Made by a program: the position numbers and the translations under genes. This document shows, in pieces, positions 19,988-28,099 of a DNA stretch of 46,346 nucleotides. How positions within the stretch are numbered: the first letter of the stretch is position 1; each line of letters begins with the position of its first letter. Below the pieces are notes generated by a model that had not been told where the DNA came from, ran no database searches, and saw only the letters and a program-made list of their open reading frames with translations. The stretch spans positions 1 through 46,346 of the IMG/VR virus record IMGVR_UViG_3300022602_003849; one strand, given 5' to 3'. Source of the stretch: a virus.

Positions 19988-22030
19988 TCAGAACTGTAAA
20001 TTCCATCTCAACATAGCAACAGCGTCTGGCGCAGCGTATGCGTTGCCATCTGGTTGTAACCGGACACCTGCAGCTAGGTTCAGCTTGTTGCCTTCGGCAA
20101 ACTTGTTGGTCCAATAGGCCTGGATGTCAGTCTCAGTGCCAGTGCCTGTGAGGTTCAGGCTTTGGCTTTGGTAGCTGATGTTGCCATCCATGTCACGGCT
20201 CATGGGTATGTTCAGTGCTGCGCTGCCATTCACTGTATGGTTTGGCATGCTGACCACCAATCCCAGCCGGTCACCGTTGGTGAACACTGCGGTCTTGCTA
20301 AATCCCACAGCGGCGCTGGCCAGCATCACATCATCCACGCTGCTGACCAAGGCATTCAAACCATTTAGCTTGCTGTAGCCAATGCTGCCGCTGAGATCCA
20401 ATCCCCAACCCAGGCCCAGATTCCAATCATGATCTAAAGCAATGAACGCAGTGTCTGCGCCAGTGGCCATGCTGCTACCTGCTGCTACCTGCTGTCCGTA
20501 GATGCTGTTCTCTTCGTGAACCATGCCAATCTGTAGATCGCCCCAGTGATACAGCGCACCAACAGTGCTGGGCTGACCTGTGGTGCCCAGGAATGCCGTA
20601 TCATCGCTGCTGTTGCTGGCATGCGTGCTGAACCATGTGGTCATGTTGGGAGTGTTTACCACCATCTTTTGGTCAAGTCCCATGCTGAGATAAGGGTTGC
20701 CCAATCCGGGTACCGCAGTTGGTACCGCGTCTCTGTACACGTTGGCATCATTTACTATGCCCAAGCGCCATCCACCTGGCACGTCGGTCATGATCTGATC
20801 AGCACCAAAGCGTGCCATCTGCACATCCATGTTGACCCAGCTGCTGCCGGTACCAACCATGTTAGAAAGGCTAACGCTGTAAGCACGACCATAATCATCC
20901 AGCACCATCATGCTGTTGCCAGCTGTTGATATCTTGCCAAATCCCGCAGGGAGGCTGAGTCCGCTCTGTGCCAATGGCACAGTGCTGCCAGTCACAGTTG
21001 CACCAGTAGGAACCACCACGGTGCCCTGTGGTGCAGTGGCAGCAGCCAGATTCATCATGCCCTGTCCGTAGATGTTGGAGTTGGCATAGATGCCAGTCTT
21101 GGTGGCTGTTTTTAATAGTATGCTGGTGATCTGAGCTCCAGTTAGATAGGGCCATTCTTGTTCCAGCAGCGCAACACCACCTGCTACCATTGGGGCAGCA
21201 AAGCTAGTACCGCTACCTATGGCCATCTGTGTACCATATATACCCAGCACGTTGCTGCCTGGTGCTGCCAAGCAATAAACCTTGGCGATGCCGCACTGGT
21301 TGCTGTAGCTAGCGATAGCACCGTTGGTATCCGTGGCCACTGCCACCAACCACGTACCTGTGAGCTTGCTGTCTATGCTGGGCAGCGTGGCATAGTAGTC
21401 AGGGCTGGTGGTACCATAATTGCCTGCGGCAAAAACCGTGACCACACCTCGTGCTGCAGCAGCCTCATAGGCTGCGATGGTCCTAGCATTTTGGGTCAGC
21501 ACCGTCTGGGTGTTAACTTGGCTCTGCATGAGGTTGCTGCCCCAGCTGTTGTTAAACACCCTGGCACCATTGTTGGTAGCAAACGTGATACCGTTGGCCA
21601 ACTGTTGATCAGTCCATGTGCCCGACCCTGTGCTGTCCATGACCCGGATGGGCATGATCTTGGCACTTGATGCCACGCCGTACATGGTCATCTGTCCTGG
21701 CTGTGTCTGCGTGTTGGCGGCGATGATGCTGCTAACAAAAGTACCGTGCCCATTGCCGTCGCTGTTTACAGTACCACCCGTGTAGATGTTGTAACTGGGA
21801 CCCGCTGTGTTGCCCAGGAACTTGTAACTATTGGTAAGACCGGTGTCAAATACAGCAACCGTGACACCCTTGCCTGTCAATCCTCTGGACTGCGCTGCAC
21901 TGAGATTTATCGCAGGCAACGCCCAACTCACATAATATTGACCGATGGGCACGTAATAGCCCTGTGTAAATGTCTGTGCAGCGGCCGGACCAGCTAGCAA
22001 AAGCAACATAATAGCAATGAAATTACGCAT
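19988..22030 (-). CDS. Secreted S8 subtilase with OMP-like C terminus
   Basis: A 680-residue protein. Residues 1-19 are a signal peptide (MRNFIAIMLLLLAGPAAAQ). The peptidase S8 domain (~30-335) has the full triad: Asp62 in AVFDTGL, His95 in NGHGTFVS and Ser276 in SGTSFAAPMVAGG, plus oxyanion Asn204 in AAGN. The C-terminal ~300 residues are beta-rich with alternating aromatic residues and end in Phe (MLRWNLQF), as in autotransporter barrels and other outer-membrane proteins. Together this matches subtilisin-like autotransporters, which display a protease on the outer surface. The ribosome-binding site CGGAGA precedes the ATG. Such a gene is unexpected in a phage; it could remodel host surface proteins or receptors during infection (inference). 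Confidence 0.88.
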   Translation of the reverse strand: MRNFIAIMLLLLAGPAAAQTFTQGYYVPIGQYYVSWALPAINLSAAQSRGLTGKGVTVAVFDTGLTNSYKFLGNTAGPSYNIYTGGTVNSDGNGHGTFVSSIIAANTQTQPGQMTMYGVASSAKIMPIRVMDSTGSGTWTDQQLANGITFATNNGARVFNNSWGSNLMQSQVNTQTVLTQNARTIAAYEAAAARGVVTVFAAGNYGTTSPDYYATLPSIDSKLTGTWLVAVATDTNGAIASYSNQCGIAKVYCLAAPGSNVLGIYGTQMAIGSGTSFAAPMVAGGVALLEQEWPYLTGAQITSILLKTATKTGIYANSNIYGQGMMNLAAATAPQGTVVVPTGATVTGSTVPLAQSGLSLPAGFGKISTAGNSMMVLDDYGRAYSVSLSNMVGTGSSWVNMDVQMARFGADQIMTDVPGGWRLGIVNDANVYRDAVPTAVPGLGNPYLSMGLDQKMVVNTPNMTTWFSTHASNSSDDTAFLGTTGQPSTVGALYHWGDLQIGMVHEENSIYGQQVAAGSSMATGADTAFIALDHDWNLGLGWGLDLSGSIGYSKLNGLNALVSSVDDVMLASAAVGFSKTAVFTNGDRLGLVVSMPNHTVNGSAALNIPMSRDMDGNISYQSQSLNLTGTGTETDIQAYWTNKFAEGNKLNLAAGVRLQPDGNAYAAPDAVAMLRWNLQF

Positions 22031-22093
22031 GTTTCTCTCCGATTACCCTGTTATATTAGCACAGATTTCGCAGAGCACAAGCGAAATCTCTGC

Positions 22094-22101
22094 GATAAAT
22101 A
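22094..22101 (+). promoter_or_regulatory. T4-type late promoter, GATAAATA
   Basis: GATAAATATCTGC is followed at once by the ATG of the superoxide dismutase gene, leaving 5 nt. No ribosome-binding site fits. Confidence 0.62.
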
Positions 22102-22106
22102 TCTGC

Positions 22107-22646
22107 ATGAAACTCACCCAGCTCAACGAAACCAAAGAAAAACTAACCCTTGAACCCTTGCCATATGCTCGCGATGCGCTAGAGCCTGTGATGAGCAAGA
22201 AGACCGTGATTTATCATTATGATCACCTCACCAAAGGCTATGTAGATAGATTTAACTCGGGCGAAGGCGACCCGGCGTTTAACGAAGCTGGCGCATTCTT
22301 GCATGCCATATTCTGGGCACAGTTCCGCGCACCTAAGACACCAAACCGTCCTATTGGTGCAGCTCTCAAGCTGATCGAGGACAACTACGACAGCTATGAA
22401 GATTTCAAGGATCAGATAATCAAAGCTGCCAAGACCATACAAGGGTCAGGCTGGGTATATCTAAGCAAAAGCGGCGAGATAAAGACCATACCCAATCATA
22501 AGATCAAGCGGGACATCCTAATTGCCATAGACTTCTGGGAGCATACCTACGCCCTGGACTATGAATGGGACAAGGATTCATTCCTCAGCAAGATCTGGCG
22601 TTGCATAGACTGGACAGTAATAAACCACCGCCTAAGCGGTAGATAA
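22107..22646 (+). CDS. Fe/Mn superoxide dismutase
   Basis: A 179-residue protein with the Fe/Mn SOD layout: LPYARDALEPVMS helix, then YHYDH, LHAIFW, GSGWVYL and IDFWEHTYALDYEWD. The four metal ligands are all present (His37, His66, Asp142, His146), as is the gateway Tyr45. The usual second gateway His, four residues after the first ligand, is replaced by Leu41. It is slightly shorter than typical (~195). It converts superoxide to peroxide and oxygen in the cytoplasm; in this phage it could protect Fe-S and radical enzymes. The start at 22107 is chosen because the late promoter sits directly upstream; the frame is open to 22017 but runs through it. Confidence 0.85.
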   Translation: MKLTQLNETKEKLTLEPLPYARDALEPVMSKKTVIYHYDHLTKGYVDRFNSGEGDPAFNEAGAFLHAIFWAQFRAPKTPNRPIGAALKLIEDNYDSYEDFKDQIIKAAKTIQGSGWVYLSKSGEIKTIPNHKIKRDILIAIDFWEHTYALDYEWDKDSFLSKIWRCIDWTVINHRLSGR

Positions 22647-22674
22647 TATATCTGCACCTCATTAGGCCTAGCTA

Positions 22675-22682
22675 TATAAATG
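22675..22682 (+). promoter_or_regulatory. Late-promoter-like TATAAATG
   Basis: TATATAAATG lies 35 nt before the amidinotransferase start. A perfect 8-bp hairpin (TGTGTTTT-TGAT-AAAACACA, 22681-22700) follows at once, then an AAGGA ribosome-binding site, so the hairpin would form the 5' end of the leader. Confidence 0.42.
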
Positions 22683-22717
22683 TGTTTTTGATAAAACACA
22701 ATCTATGAAGGAAAAAC

Positions 22718-23965
22718 ATGACGTCTGGATACAATTTTTGGTGCAACTGGCATCCATTGAAAACGGTAATGCTCGGCGAATGTTATACAGCCAGCTATTT
22801 TAACGGAATAAAAAATGACCGTATCAGATCAGCGCTACAGCGCATAGCCGACGAAACACAAGAAGATCTAGAAAACTTCAAGACTGTTTTAGAAACATAC
22901 GGTGCAAGAGTATTGCGTCCTAAACTTAGTCCTCACAGAAGCATACTTGATGACATGAACGACCGAGGACAAGTACATGGTAATCAAGGTGTGCCTAGAA
23001 GTCCACTACAGGTACGCGATGCACAAATAGTGATAGGACAAACATTATTCATCACCAATTATACAGATCATCCTAGCATACTGCAGGAACTGGATAGATA
23101 TGAGAATGACCCGAATCGCTACGTTAATCTCAGCATCCCTATAGCTCACGAATCTGATGAGTTTAAGAAGACAGTGAGATGCATACCAGATTGGAGATGG
23201 GAACATGTAGCTGACAGCAGTTGGGGCAGCTATGACGATTATATGCAAAGTGATTATTTTAATAACATTGATCAATCTATCGCCGCAAGCGTGCTTAAAT
23301 TTCACTATAGTCTATTACCTAGTATAGATGCACCGTGCATGACTTTGGTTGGTAGAGATCTCTATCTTGATTACTACGATTCAAACCAGCATAAACCGTT
23401 GCATCCCTTGCAGATAGATGCAATCACACAGCATACAGATGTTAGGATAAACGGATTGACCATAGGTGGTCACAACGATGGAACTTTCCACACCTTGAAA
23501 CCTGGTGCTATACTCAGCTTAAGAGGAATACAGAATTATACAGGTACCTTTCCTGGTTGGGATGTGTGTTATCTCGAAAACGAAAGCTGGTCTAAGATGG
23601 ATGGTTTCCTGCAGATGAAGAAAAAGGTCAACGGCAAGTGGTGGGTACCGGGCGAAGAAGACAACGACCAATTCACAGATTTCGTAGAGACTTGGCTCAA
23701 AGACTGGGTAGGCTATGCAGAAGAATCGGTCTTTGACGTCAATGTGTTGATGTTAGATGAGCAGCACGTTTGCGTTAGTAATTATAATGAAACAGCCTTT
23801 CAATTTTTCAAGAAACACAAGATTGAACCTATCATCGTACCTTGGCGACATAGATATTTCTGGGATGGCGGCCTGCATTGCATCACCTTGGATCTCTATA
23901 GAGATGGCCAACAAGAAGATTACTTCCCAGATAGGAAAGAGCCAGTGTTTGACCAGGGTTATTGA
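22718..23965 (+). CDS. Amidinotransferase (AGAT/StrB1-like)
   Basis: A 415-residue protein of the amidinotransferase family. The N terminus CNWHPLKTVMLG, the VRDAQIVIG strand (~99-107), GGHNDGTFH (His252, Asp254) and GGLHCITLDL with Cys388 match the propeller enzymes that move an amidino group from arginine to an amine through a Cys-amidino intermediate. Length and motif order fit glycine or inosamine amidinotransferases rather than arginine deiminase; the acceptor is unknown. AAGGA precedes the ATG. Its stop overlaps the start of the next gene (TGATG). In antibiotic and sugar pathways such enzymes build guanidino groups, which fits the other small-molecule genes here. Confidence 0.85.
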   Translation: MTSGYNFWCNWHPLKTVMLGECYTASYFNGIKNDRIRSALQRIADETQEDLENFKTVLETYGARVLRPKLSPHRSILDDMNDRGQVHGNQGVPRSPLQVRDAQIVIGQTLFITNYTDHPSILQELDRYENDPNRYVNLSIPIAHESDEFKKTVRCIPDWRWEHVADSSWGSYDDYMQSDYFNNIDQSIAASVLKFHYSLLPSIDAPCMTLVGRDLYLDYYDSNQHKPLHPLQIDAITQHTDVRINGLTIGGHNDGTFHTLKPGAILSLRGIQNYTGTFPGWDVCYLENESWSKMDGFLQMKKKVNGKWWVPGEEDNDQFTDFVETWLKDWVGYAEESVFDVNVLMLDEQHVCVSNYNETAFQFFKKHKIEPIIVPWRHRYFWDGGLHCITLDLYRDGQQEDYFPDRKEPVFDQGY

Positions 23966-24387
23966 TGTACGCTCGCATTGATCTCTCGCGCACGAATTAC
24001 GCTCTTCTATCAAATGTAGCCAAGATGTCTTATCCAGACATCGACCTGCTACAAGATCTGTATCAGATCTATTGTACCTATAAAAAATTTAACAGCGTTA
24101 TGCCTATCTTTCCCAGCGAATATACCGATCCAAACAACGATGTATTGGTATACACTCAGCATGACACAGTGATAGCGTTCAGCTTGCTGCGCAGATATGA
24201 TTCTGACAATGTAGAAGCCATACAGTTTGCCTGGGATTACGCTGACCCAAGCTTGAGGTTAGGAATACGCAGCCTCGAGCACGAGTGCGCATATTACAAG
24301 TCCCAGGGTTATCGCTATCTATATCTGGGAGATGCAGACGAATACAAGACACATATGCAGGGCTTTGAGCTGTTAGGTCCTGCCTGA
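23965..24387 (+). CDS. GNAT-like acyl/aminoacyl transferase
   Basis: A 140-residue protein. The segment IQFAWDYADPSLRLGIRSLE followed by YKSQGYRYLYLGD resembles the C-terminal GNAT-like half of bacterial aminoacyl-tRNA-protein transferases and related FemX-type acyltransferases; the N-terminal half of those enzymes is absent. The start overlaps the amidinotransferase stop (TGATG), so the pair is translationally coupled and may act on one product. The substrate is unknown. It overlaps the convergent gene by 15 nt. Confidence 0.62.
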   Translation: MYARIDLSRTNYALLSNVAKMSYPDIDLLQDLYQIYCTYKKFNSVMPIFPSEYTDPNNDVLVYTQHDTVIAFSLLRRYDSDNVEAIQFAWDYADPSLRLGIRSLEHECAYYKSQGYRYLYLGDADEYKTHMQGFELLGPA

Positions 24388-24888
24388 TCTCCAGCTGACA
24401 ACCTGATCCAGATAGTCCTTGGTCCAGCGATCATAATAATGTAGCATCTTGAGCTTCCTGCTGGCTAGATCCAACTTGCTCAATCTCTGCATCATTAGCA
24501 AATTATATCTCCCGTTGTTGAAACTGAGCCCTAGCTGTTGTTCTGGCACCGACTTGTGATCATCTAGGAAAACTAGATCGCGTGGCATGTATTCCTGATT
24601 TACTGCATCCATCAGCGACCAGAGGCTATCTGGTGTGATAGTGTCGGGCAGTATGAATACCTGCACATCGACACTGTCATCCCAGGCCTCAGCAGCTGCA
24701 ATTATCTCTTGGAGCGGATCATTGCCAACCGTTTGGAATCTGACCTTACCATCCAGATAGGCTTTACGTGCGAACGGGCACTTGCTAAGCCCGCCCAGCT
24801 GCTCATGGGGCACGCTGAGATCTTTTACTATCCAATCTATTAGATATGATTCAGCTGCCGCATGATTCATGTTACATGATCCTGTCAT
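24373..24888 (-). CDS. Hypothetical protein, 171 aa
   Basis: A soluble protein with [16 protein letters not shown] early on, then [13 protein letters not shown], a strand [10 protein letters not shown] and LVFLDDHKS near the middle, ending in a basic helix ([20 protein letters not shown]). The CPFA and ILPD pattern is reminiscent of DUF1415-like proteins, but I cannot confirm that. The start is taken at 24888 because the ATGA overlaps the sigma factor stop, indicating coupling; an internal ATG at 24870 is an alternative. It is the last gene of the sigma operon. Confidence 0.68.
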   Translation of the reverse strand: MTGSCNMNHAAAESYLIDWIVKDLSVPHEQLGGLSKCPFARKAYLDGKVRFQTVGNDPLQEIIAAAEAWDDSVDVQVFILPDTITPDSLWSLMDAVNQEYMPRDLVFLDDHKSVPEQQLGLSFNNGRYNLLMMQRLSKLDLASRKLKMLHYYDRWTKDYLDQVVSWRSGRT

Positions 24889-26363
24889 TGGTCTGTGATA
24901 GCACTGAGCAGGTCGCGGGCACGCTGTGGATTCTTCAACCGGCTCAGTGCCTTGTTTTCAATCTGACGCACACGCTCACGAGTCACGTTAAAGCGGTTAC
25001 CGATCTCCTCCAACGTGTATTCACGCATGGTACCGATACCGAAGCGCATGCGCAGCACCCGCTCTTCTCTGCTGCTGAGACCTTCTAGGATCTCGCTGAT
25101 CACTTCGTTGACCTCAGATTTTGCAATCTGCTCAAAGGCATTCTCGGCTTCGGTATCCTCGATGAGGTTGCCCAGCTTGCCTTCTTCCTCGTCGCCCACT
25201 GGCGTCTCCAGCGAGATTGGATCCTTGGCTACTCGCAGTGTGCGATTGATCTTATCCACGTCACAGCCCAAGATCTTGGCCAGCTCTTCATTGCTGGGAT
25301 CTCGTCCAGTTACGAACACATGTTCTTTGGTCGCCTTCTGTATCTTCTTCAGCGTATCAAGTACATGCGACGGGATGCGTATGGTGCGATTGCTTTCTGT
25401 GGCTGCCTTGATGATGGCCTGCCGGATCCACCAAGTAGCATAAGTGCTGAAACGATAACCCAGCTGCCACTTGAATTTCTCCACGGCTTTGAGCAAGCCG
25501 ATGTTGCCTTCTTGTATCAGGTCCAGCAGCTGGCCTCCGTTGTTGTTTTGGTTGTACTTCTTAGCAACCGAGATCACCAAGCGCAGATTGGCCTTGGTCA
25601 TGGCTGCGATTGCTTCATCCTTGATCTTGGCCTGATGCCGCAGCACACGCACCGCAGTCCGCAGTTCTGCTACAGGCAATCCCGCTTGATCAGCCTGCTC
25701 CTGCATCATGCCTACCCAGTTGCCGATCTCGTTGGCTTTCTGCTTGAGCTTGTCCCAGCTCTTGCCCCTGGTGCCCTGTAGCCAGTGCATGTCCTCATGA
25801 CCAACATAACGTTCAAGGAAATCATTTCTATCTATACCACAATCAAGCGCCATGCGCATCAATGCACCGTCGCCTTCCAAGAGTCGCTTGTTGGTATCCT
25901 GCAGTCGTTCCATGATCTGTCCGATGCTAACCGGCAGCAGATGCAGCTCGTTAAATGCCGCTATAAGGTCATCCTTGGCTGCTTTCTCAGTAGTATCGCT
26001 GAGATATTGAGCACAAAGCTCGCGCACGCCGTTCAGCTGCACTTGAATATCATCGCTGAGGTTACCATCTTCGTCGCTTTCCAGATCAAATACCTCGTCA
26101 ATTGCTTTATTGCCCTGTTGGATCTCGCCTATCCACGCATCAATGGTCTGCACGGTCATTGGCACAGCAAATAGCGTGTCCATGATGGTCTTCTTGCTGC
26201 TTTCGATGGTCTTGCTGATCTCAACTTCTTTGGCGTGATTTAACAGCGGGGTCTTGCCAACTTCCTTGAGATACAAGCGAACTGGATCCTGTGATCCGCC
26301 ATCTGCTGCTAGCTTGATCTTGCCGTCACCTGACAATTTCGCTTTAGTTGTTGCTTTAGCCAT
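24885..26363 (-). CDS. RpoD-like sigma-70 factor
   Basis: A 492-residue sigma factor with region 1.2 ([16 protein letters not shown], ~26-41), a long non-conserved region (~60-250), region 2 ([12 protein letters not shown] to TIRIP, ~259-330), region 3 and region 4.2 with TRERVRQIE (~460-468). Region 1.1 is missing. Region 4.2 keeps the Arg, Glu and Gln residues that read the -35 TTGACA. In region 2.4 (WWIRQAI, 311-317) Gln315 matches E. coli Gln437, but the Thr440 position is Ile318; region 2.1-2.2 has a small insertion ([11 protein letters not shown]). It should replace or compete with host sigma on RNA polymerase. AAGGGG precedes the ATG. Phage sigma factors are usually short; one this long is unusual. 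Confidence 0.9.
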   Translation of the reverse strand: MAKATTKAKLSGDGKIKLAADGGSQDPVRLYLKEVGKTPLLNHAKEVEISKTIESSKKTIMDTLFAVPMTVQTIDAWIGEIQQGNKAIDEVFDLESDEDGNLSDDIQVQLNGVRELCAQYLSDTTEKAAKDDLIAAFNELHLLPVSIGQIMERLQDTNKRLLEGDGALMRMALDCGIDRNDFLERYVGHEDMHWLQGTRGKSWDKLKQKANEIGNWVGMMQEQADQAGLPVAELRTAVRVLRHQAKIKDEAIAAMTKANLRLVISVAKKYNQNNNGGQLLDLIQEGNIGLLKAVEKFKWQLGYRFSTYATWWIRQAIIKAATESNRTIRIPSHVLDTLKKIQKATKEHVFVTGRDPSNEELAKILGCDVDKINRTLRVAKDPISLETPVGDEEEGKLGNLIEDTEAENAFEQIAKSEVNEVISEILEGLSSREERVLRMRFGIGTMREYTLEEIGNRFNVTRERVRQIENKALSRLKNPQRARDLLSAITDQ

Positions 26364-26450
26364 GAGTACTCTGCCCCTTGTGTGATGTGATATTCCTCAG
26401 CAAGCGGTAAACTAGCATGCCGAGCTATGGTTGTCAAGTGGAAAATTCCG

Positions 26451-26609
26451 TCAACCGCCCCGTGGGCCAGCCTTGCGTATCACGTTCTTGGGTGCGTTGT
26501 AACGATTTTGCTTGTGCGAGTTCTTGAAATCACTGCGTAAATTCTTTGGATCTGGTTTGGTTATCTTGGGTAATATGATGTTGGTTTTTGGTTTGTTACC
26601 ATCCGTCAT
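26451..26609 (-). CDS. 52-residue basic protein upstream of sigma
   Basis: The product begins MTDGNKPKTNIILPKITKPD and is rich in Lys, Asn and Pro (FKNSHKQNRYNAPKNVIRKA), with a strongly basic and probably disordered character. GGGAG lies 7 nt before the ATG. It is the first gene of the sigma operon (about 88 nt before the sigma start) and could bind RNA, DNA or RNA polymerase. No family is recognised. Confidence 0.65.
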   Translation of the reverse strand: MTDGNKPKTNIILPKITKPDPKNLRSDFKNSHKQNRYNAPKNVIRKAGPRGG

Positions 26610-26713
26610 CTGGTGCTCCCGCCCTGGTTACCATATGTATATATGTGCGCAACCAGGTGCGTTCAAGTGGCTGAGTGTAATAATTCTTGGTAGCGATAAC
26701 ACGGATCCTGCGT

Positions 26714-26719
26714 ATATAA
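26714..26719 (+). promoter_or_regulatory. TATAAT box directly before the radical-SAM island
   Basis: A perfect TATAAT lies 6 nt before the first ATG of the island. No good -35 box is present at 16-18 bp (the best is GCGATA-like). Transcription would begin at or next to the start codon, so the message could be leaderless. Given the T-to-I change in sigma region 2.4 and the absence of a ribosome-binding site, this site deserves testing. Confidence 0.45.
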
Positions 26720-26725
26720 TGTAGC

Positions 26726-28099
26726 ATGGCAGATAGACAGCGAATAGATGAACTAGCTCCCCTCATGGACTCAATCAGTCCAACTTTCTGCATGGCCAAG
26801 TGGCATCACACTACAATATATCTACACACTGGCGAGACACACAGCTGCTACCATCCAGCTCCGCATGCCATAGATATCAAACGTATAGGCATGAACCCAT
26901 CTGCACTGCACAACACTGAATACAAGAAGAGCGAGCGCAGGCAGATGATGGCAGGTGGCAAACCACCCGGCTGTGACTACTGCTGGAAGATCGAGGACAT
27001 GGGTCCTGAGTACGTCAGCGACCGGCACATACGCAACAGCACCATCTATCGTCCAGAACGCTTGGAAGAGATCCGGCAGCGTGGTGCCAGCTTCGACGTC
27101 AAACCAGAATACGTGGAGATCAGCTTTGGCAACGAGTGCAATTTCAAATGCGGATATTGCCATCCCAAGAGCAGCAGCAAGTTCTATAACGAGATCCGAG
27201 ACCACGGCCCCTACACCAGTGTCAAGAATCATCGCTGCGACATAGACTGGATGACGATCTATGAAGAAGATGGTAATCCCTTCGTGGATGCTTGGTGGCA
27301 GTGGTGGCCGCAGATACGCGACACCGTGAACATCATGCGTGTCACGGGTGGCGAACCCCTACTGCACAAGAGCACATGGAAGCTGTTGGATGATCTACTT
27401 GAGAATCCCATGCCCAATCTGGAGCTGAACATCAACAGCAATCTGGGAGTCAAGCCCATACTGGTGGAGCGCATGAGCCGCAAGGTCAGAGAGCTCATGG
27501 ACAGTGGCTGCATCAAGAGCTTCAGCCTGTTCACCAGCTTGGACACCTGGGGTCCGCAGGCAGAATACATACGCACAGGGTTGGACTTGGCAATCTGGGA
27601 ACAGAACCTGGACACTTACATGAGATTGAGCGGACAGATAGTCAGCTTCATGATCACGTTCAATGCGCTGAGCGTGCCCAACTTCCAGAGCCTGCTGGCC
27701 AAGCTGCTGGAATGGCGTGCTCGTTACGCACCCGCAGATGATCCCAGACCCAAGATCCGCAATGTGCGATTTGACACGCCCTATCTCAGGGAACCTCTGC
27801 AGTATGACATCAACATACTGCCCAAGGCAGAATTCATGCCCTACATGCACTCAGCGCTGGCATTCATGGAAGCGCATGAAGCCGACGAAGACAAGCAGGC
27901 ATTTGGAAGTTTGGAAGTAGACAAGTTCCGCAGAGTGGTTAAGTACATGGAGACTACCAACTATGATGCTGACAAGCTGTTGGAAGGTCGCAGGGATTTC
28001 CATGCTTGGTTTACAGAGATTGACAAACGCAGGAACACCAATTTCTGCAGTGTCTTTCCAGAATTGTCTCAATTTTTTCAAGCATGCGGGCAGACATGA
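26726..28099 (+). CDS. Twitch-type radical SAM enzyme
   Basis: A 457-residue protein and first gene of the island. The radical-SAM cluster motif CNFKCGYC gives Cys138, 142 and 145, and VTGGEP (~205) contacts SAM. The N-terminal twitch-like region has Cys22, Cys41, Cys83 and Cys86 (FCMAKW, CDYCW), expected to bind an auxiliary cluster. The C-terminal third is specific. It generates a 5'-deoxyadenosyl radical; the substrate is unknown, although enzymes with this N-terminal layout often act on peptides or bound sugars. It overlaps the next gene by 4 nt (ATGA). Confidence 0.87.
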   Translation: MADRQRIDELAPLMDSISPTFCMAKWHHTTIYLHTGETHSCYHPAPHAIDIKRIGMNPSALHNTEYKKSERRQMMAGGKPPGCDYCWKIEDMGPEYVSDRHIRNSTIYRPERLEEIRQRGASFDVKPEYVEISFGNECNFKCGYCHPKSSSKFYNEIRDHGPYTSVKNHRCDIDWMTIYEEDGNPFVDAWWQWWPQIRDTVNIMRVTGGEPLLHKSTWKLLDDLLENPMPNLELNINSNLGVKPILVERMSRKVRELMDSGCIKSFSLFTSLDTWGPQAEYIRTGLDLAIWEQNLDTYMRLSGQIVSFMITFNALSVPNFQSLLAKLLEWRARYAPADDPRPKIRNVRFDTPYLREPLQYDINILPKAEFMPYMHSALAFMEAHEADEDKQAFGSLEVDKFRRVVKYMETTNYDADKLLEGRRDFHAWFTEIDKRRNTNFCSVFPELSQFFQACGQT

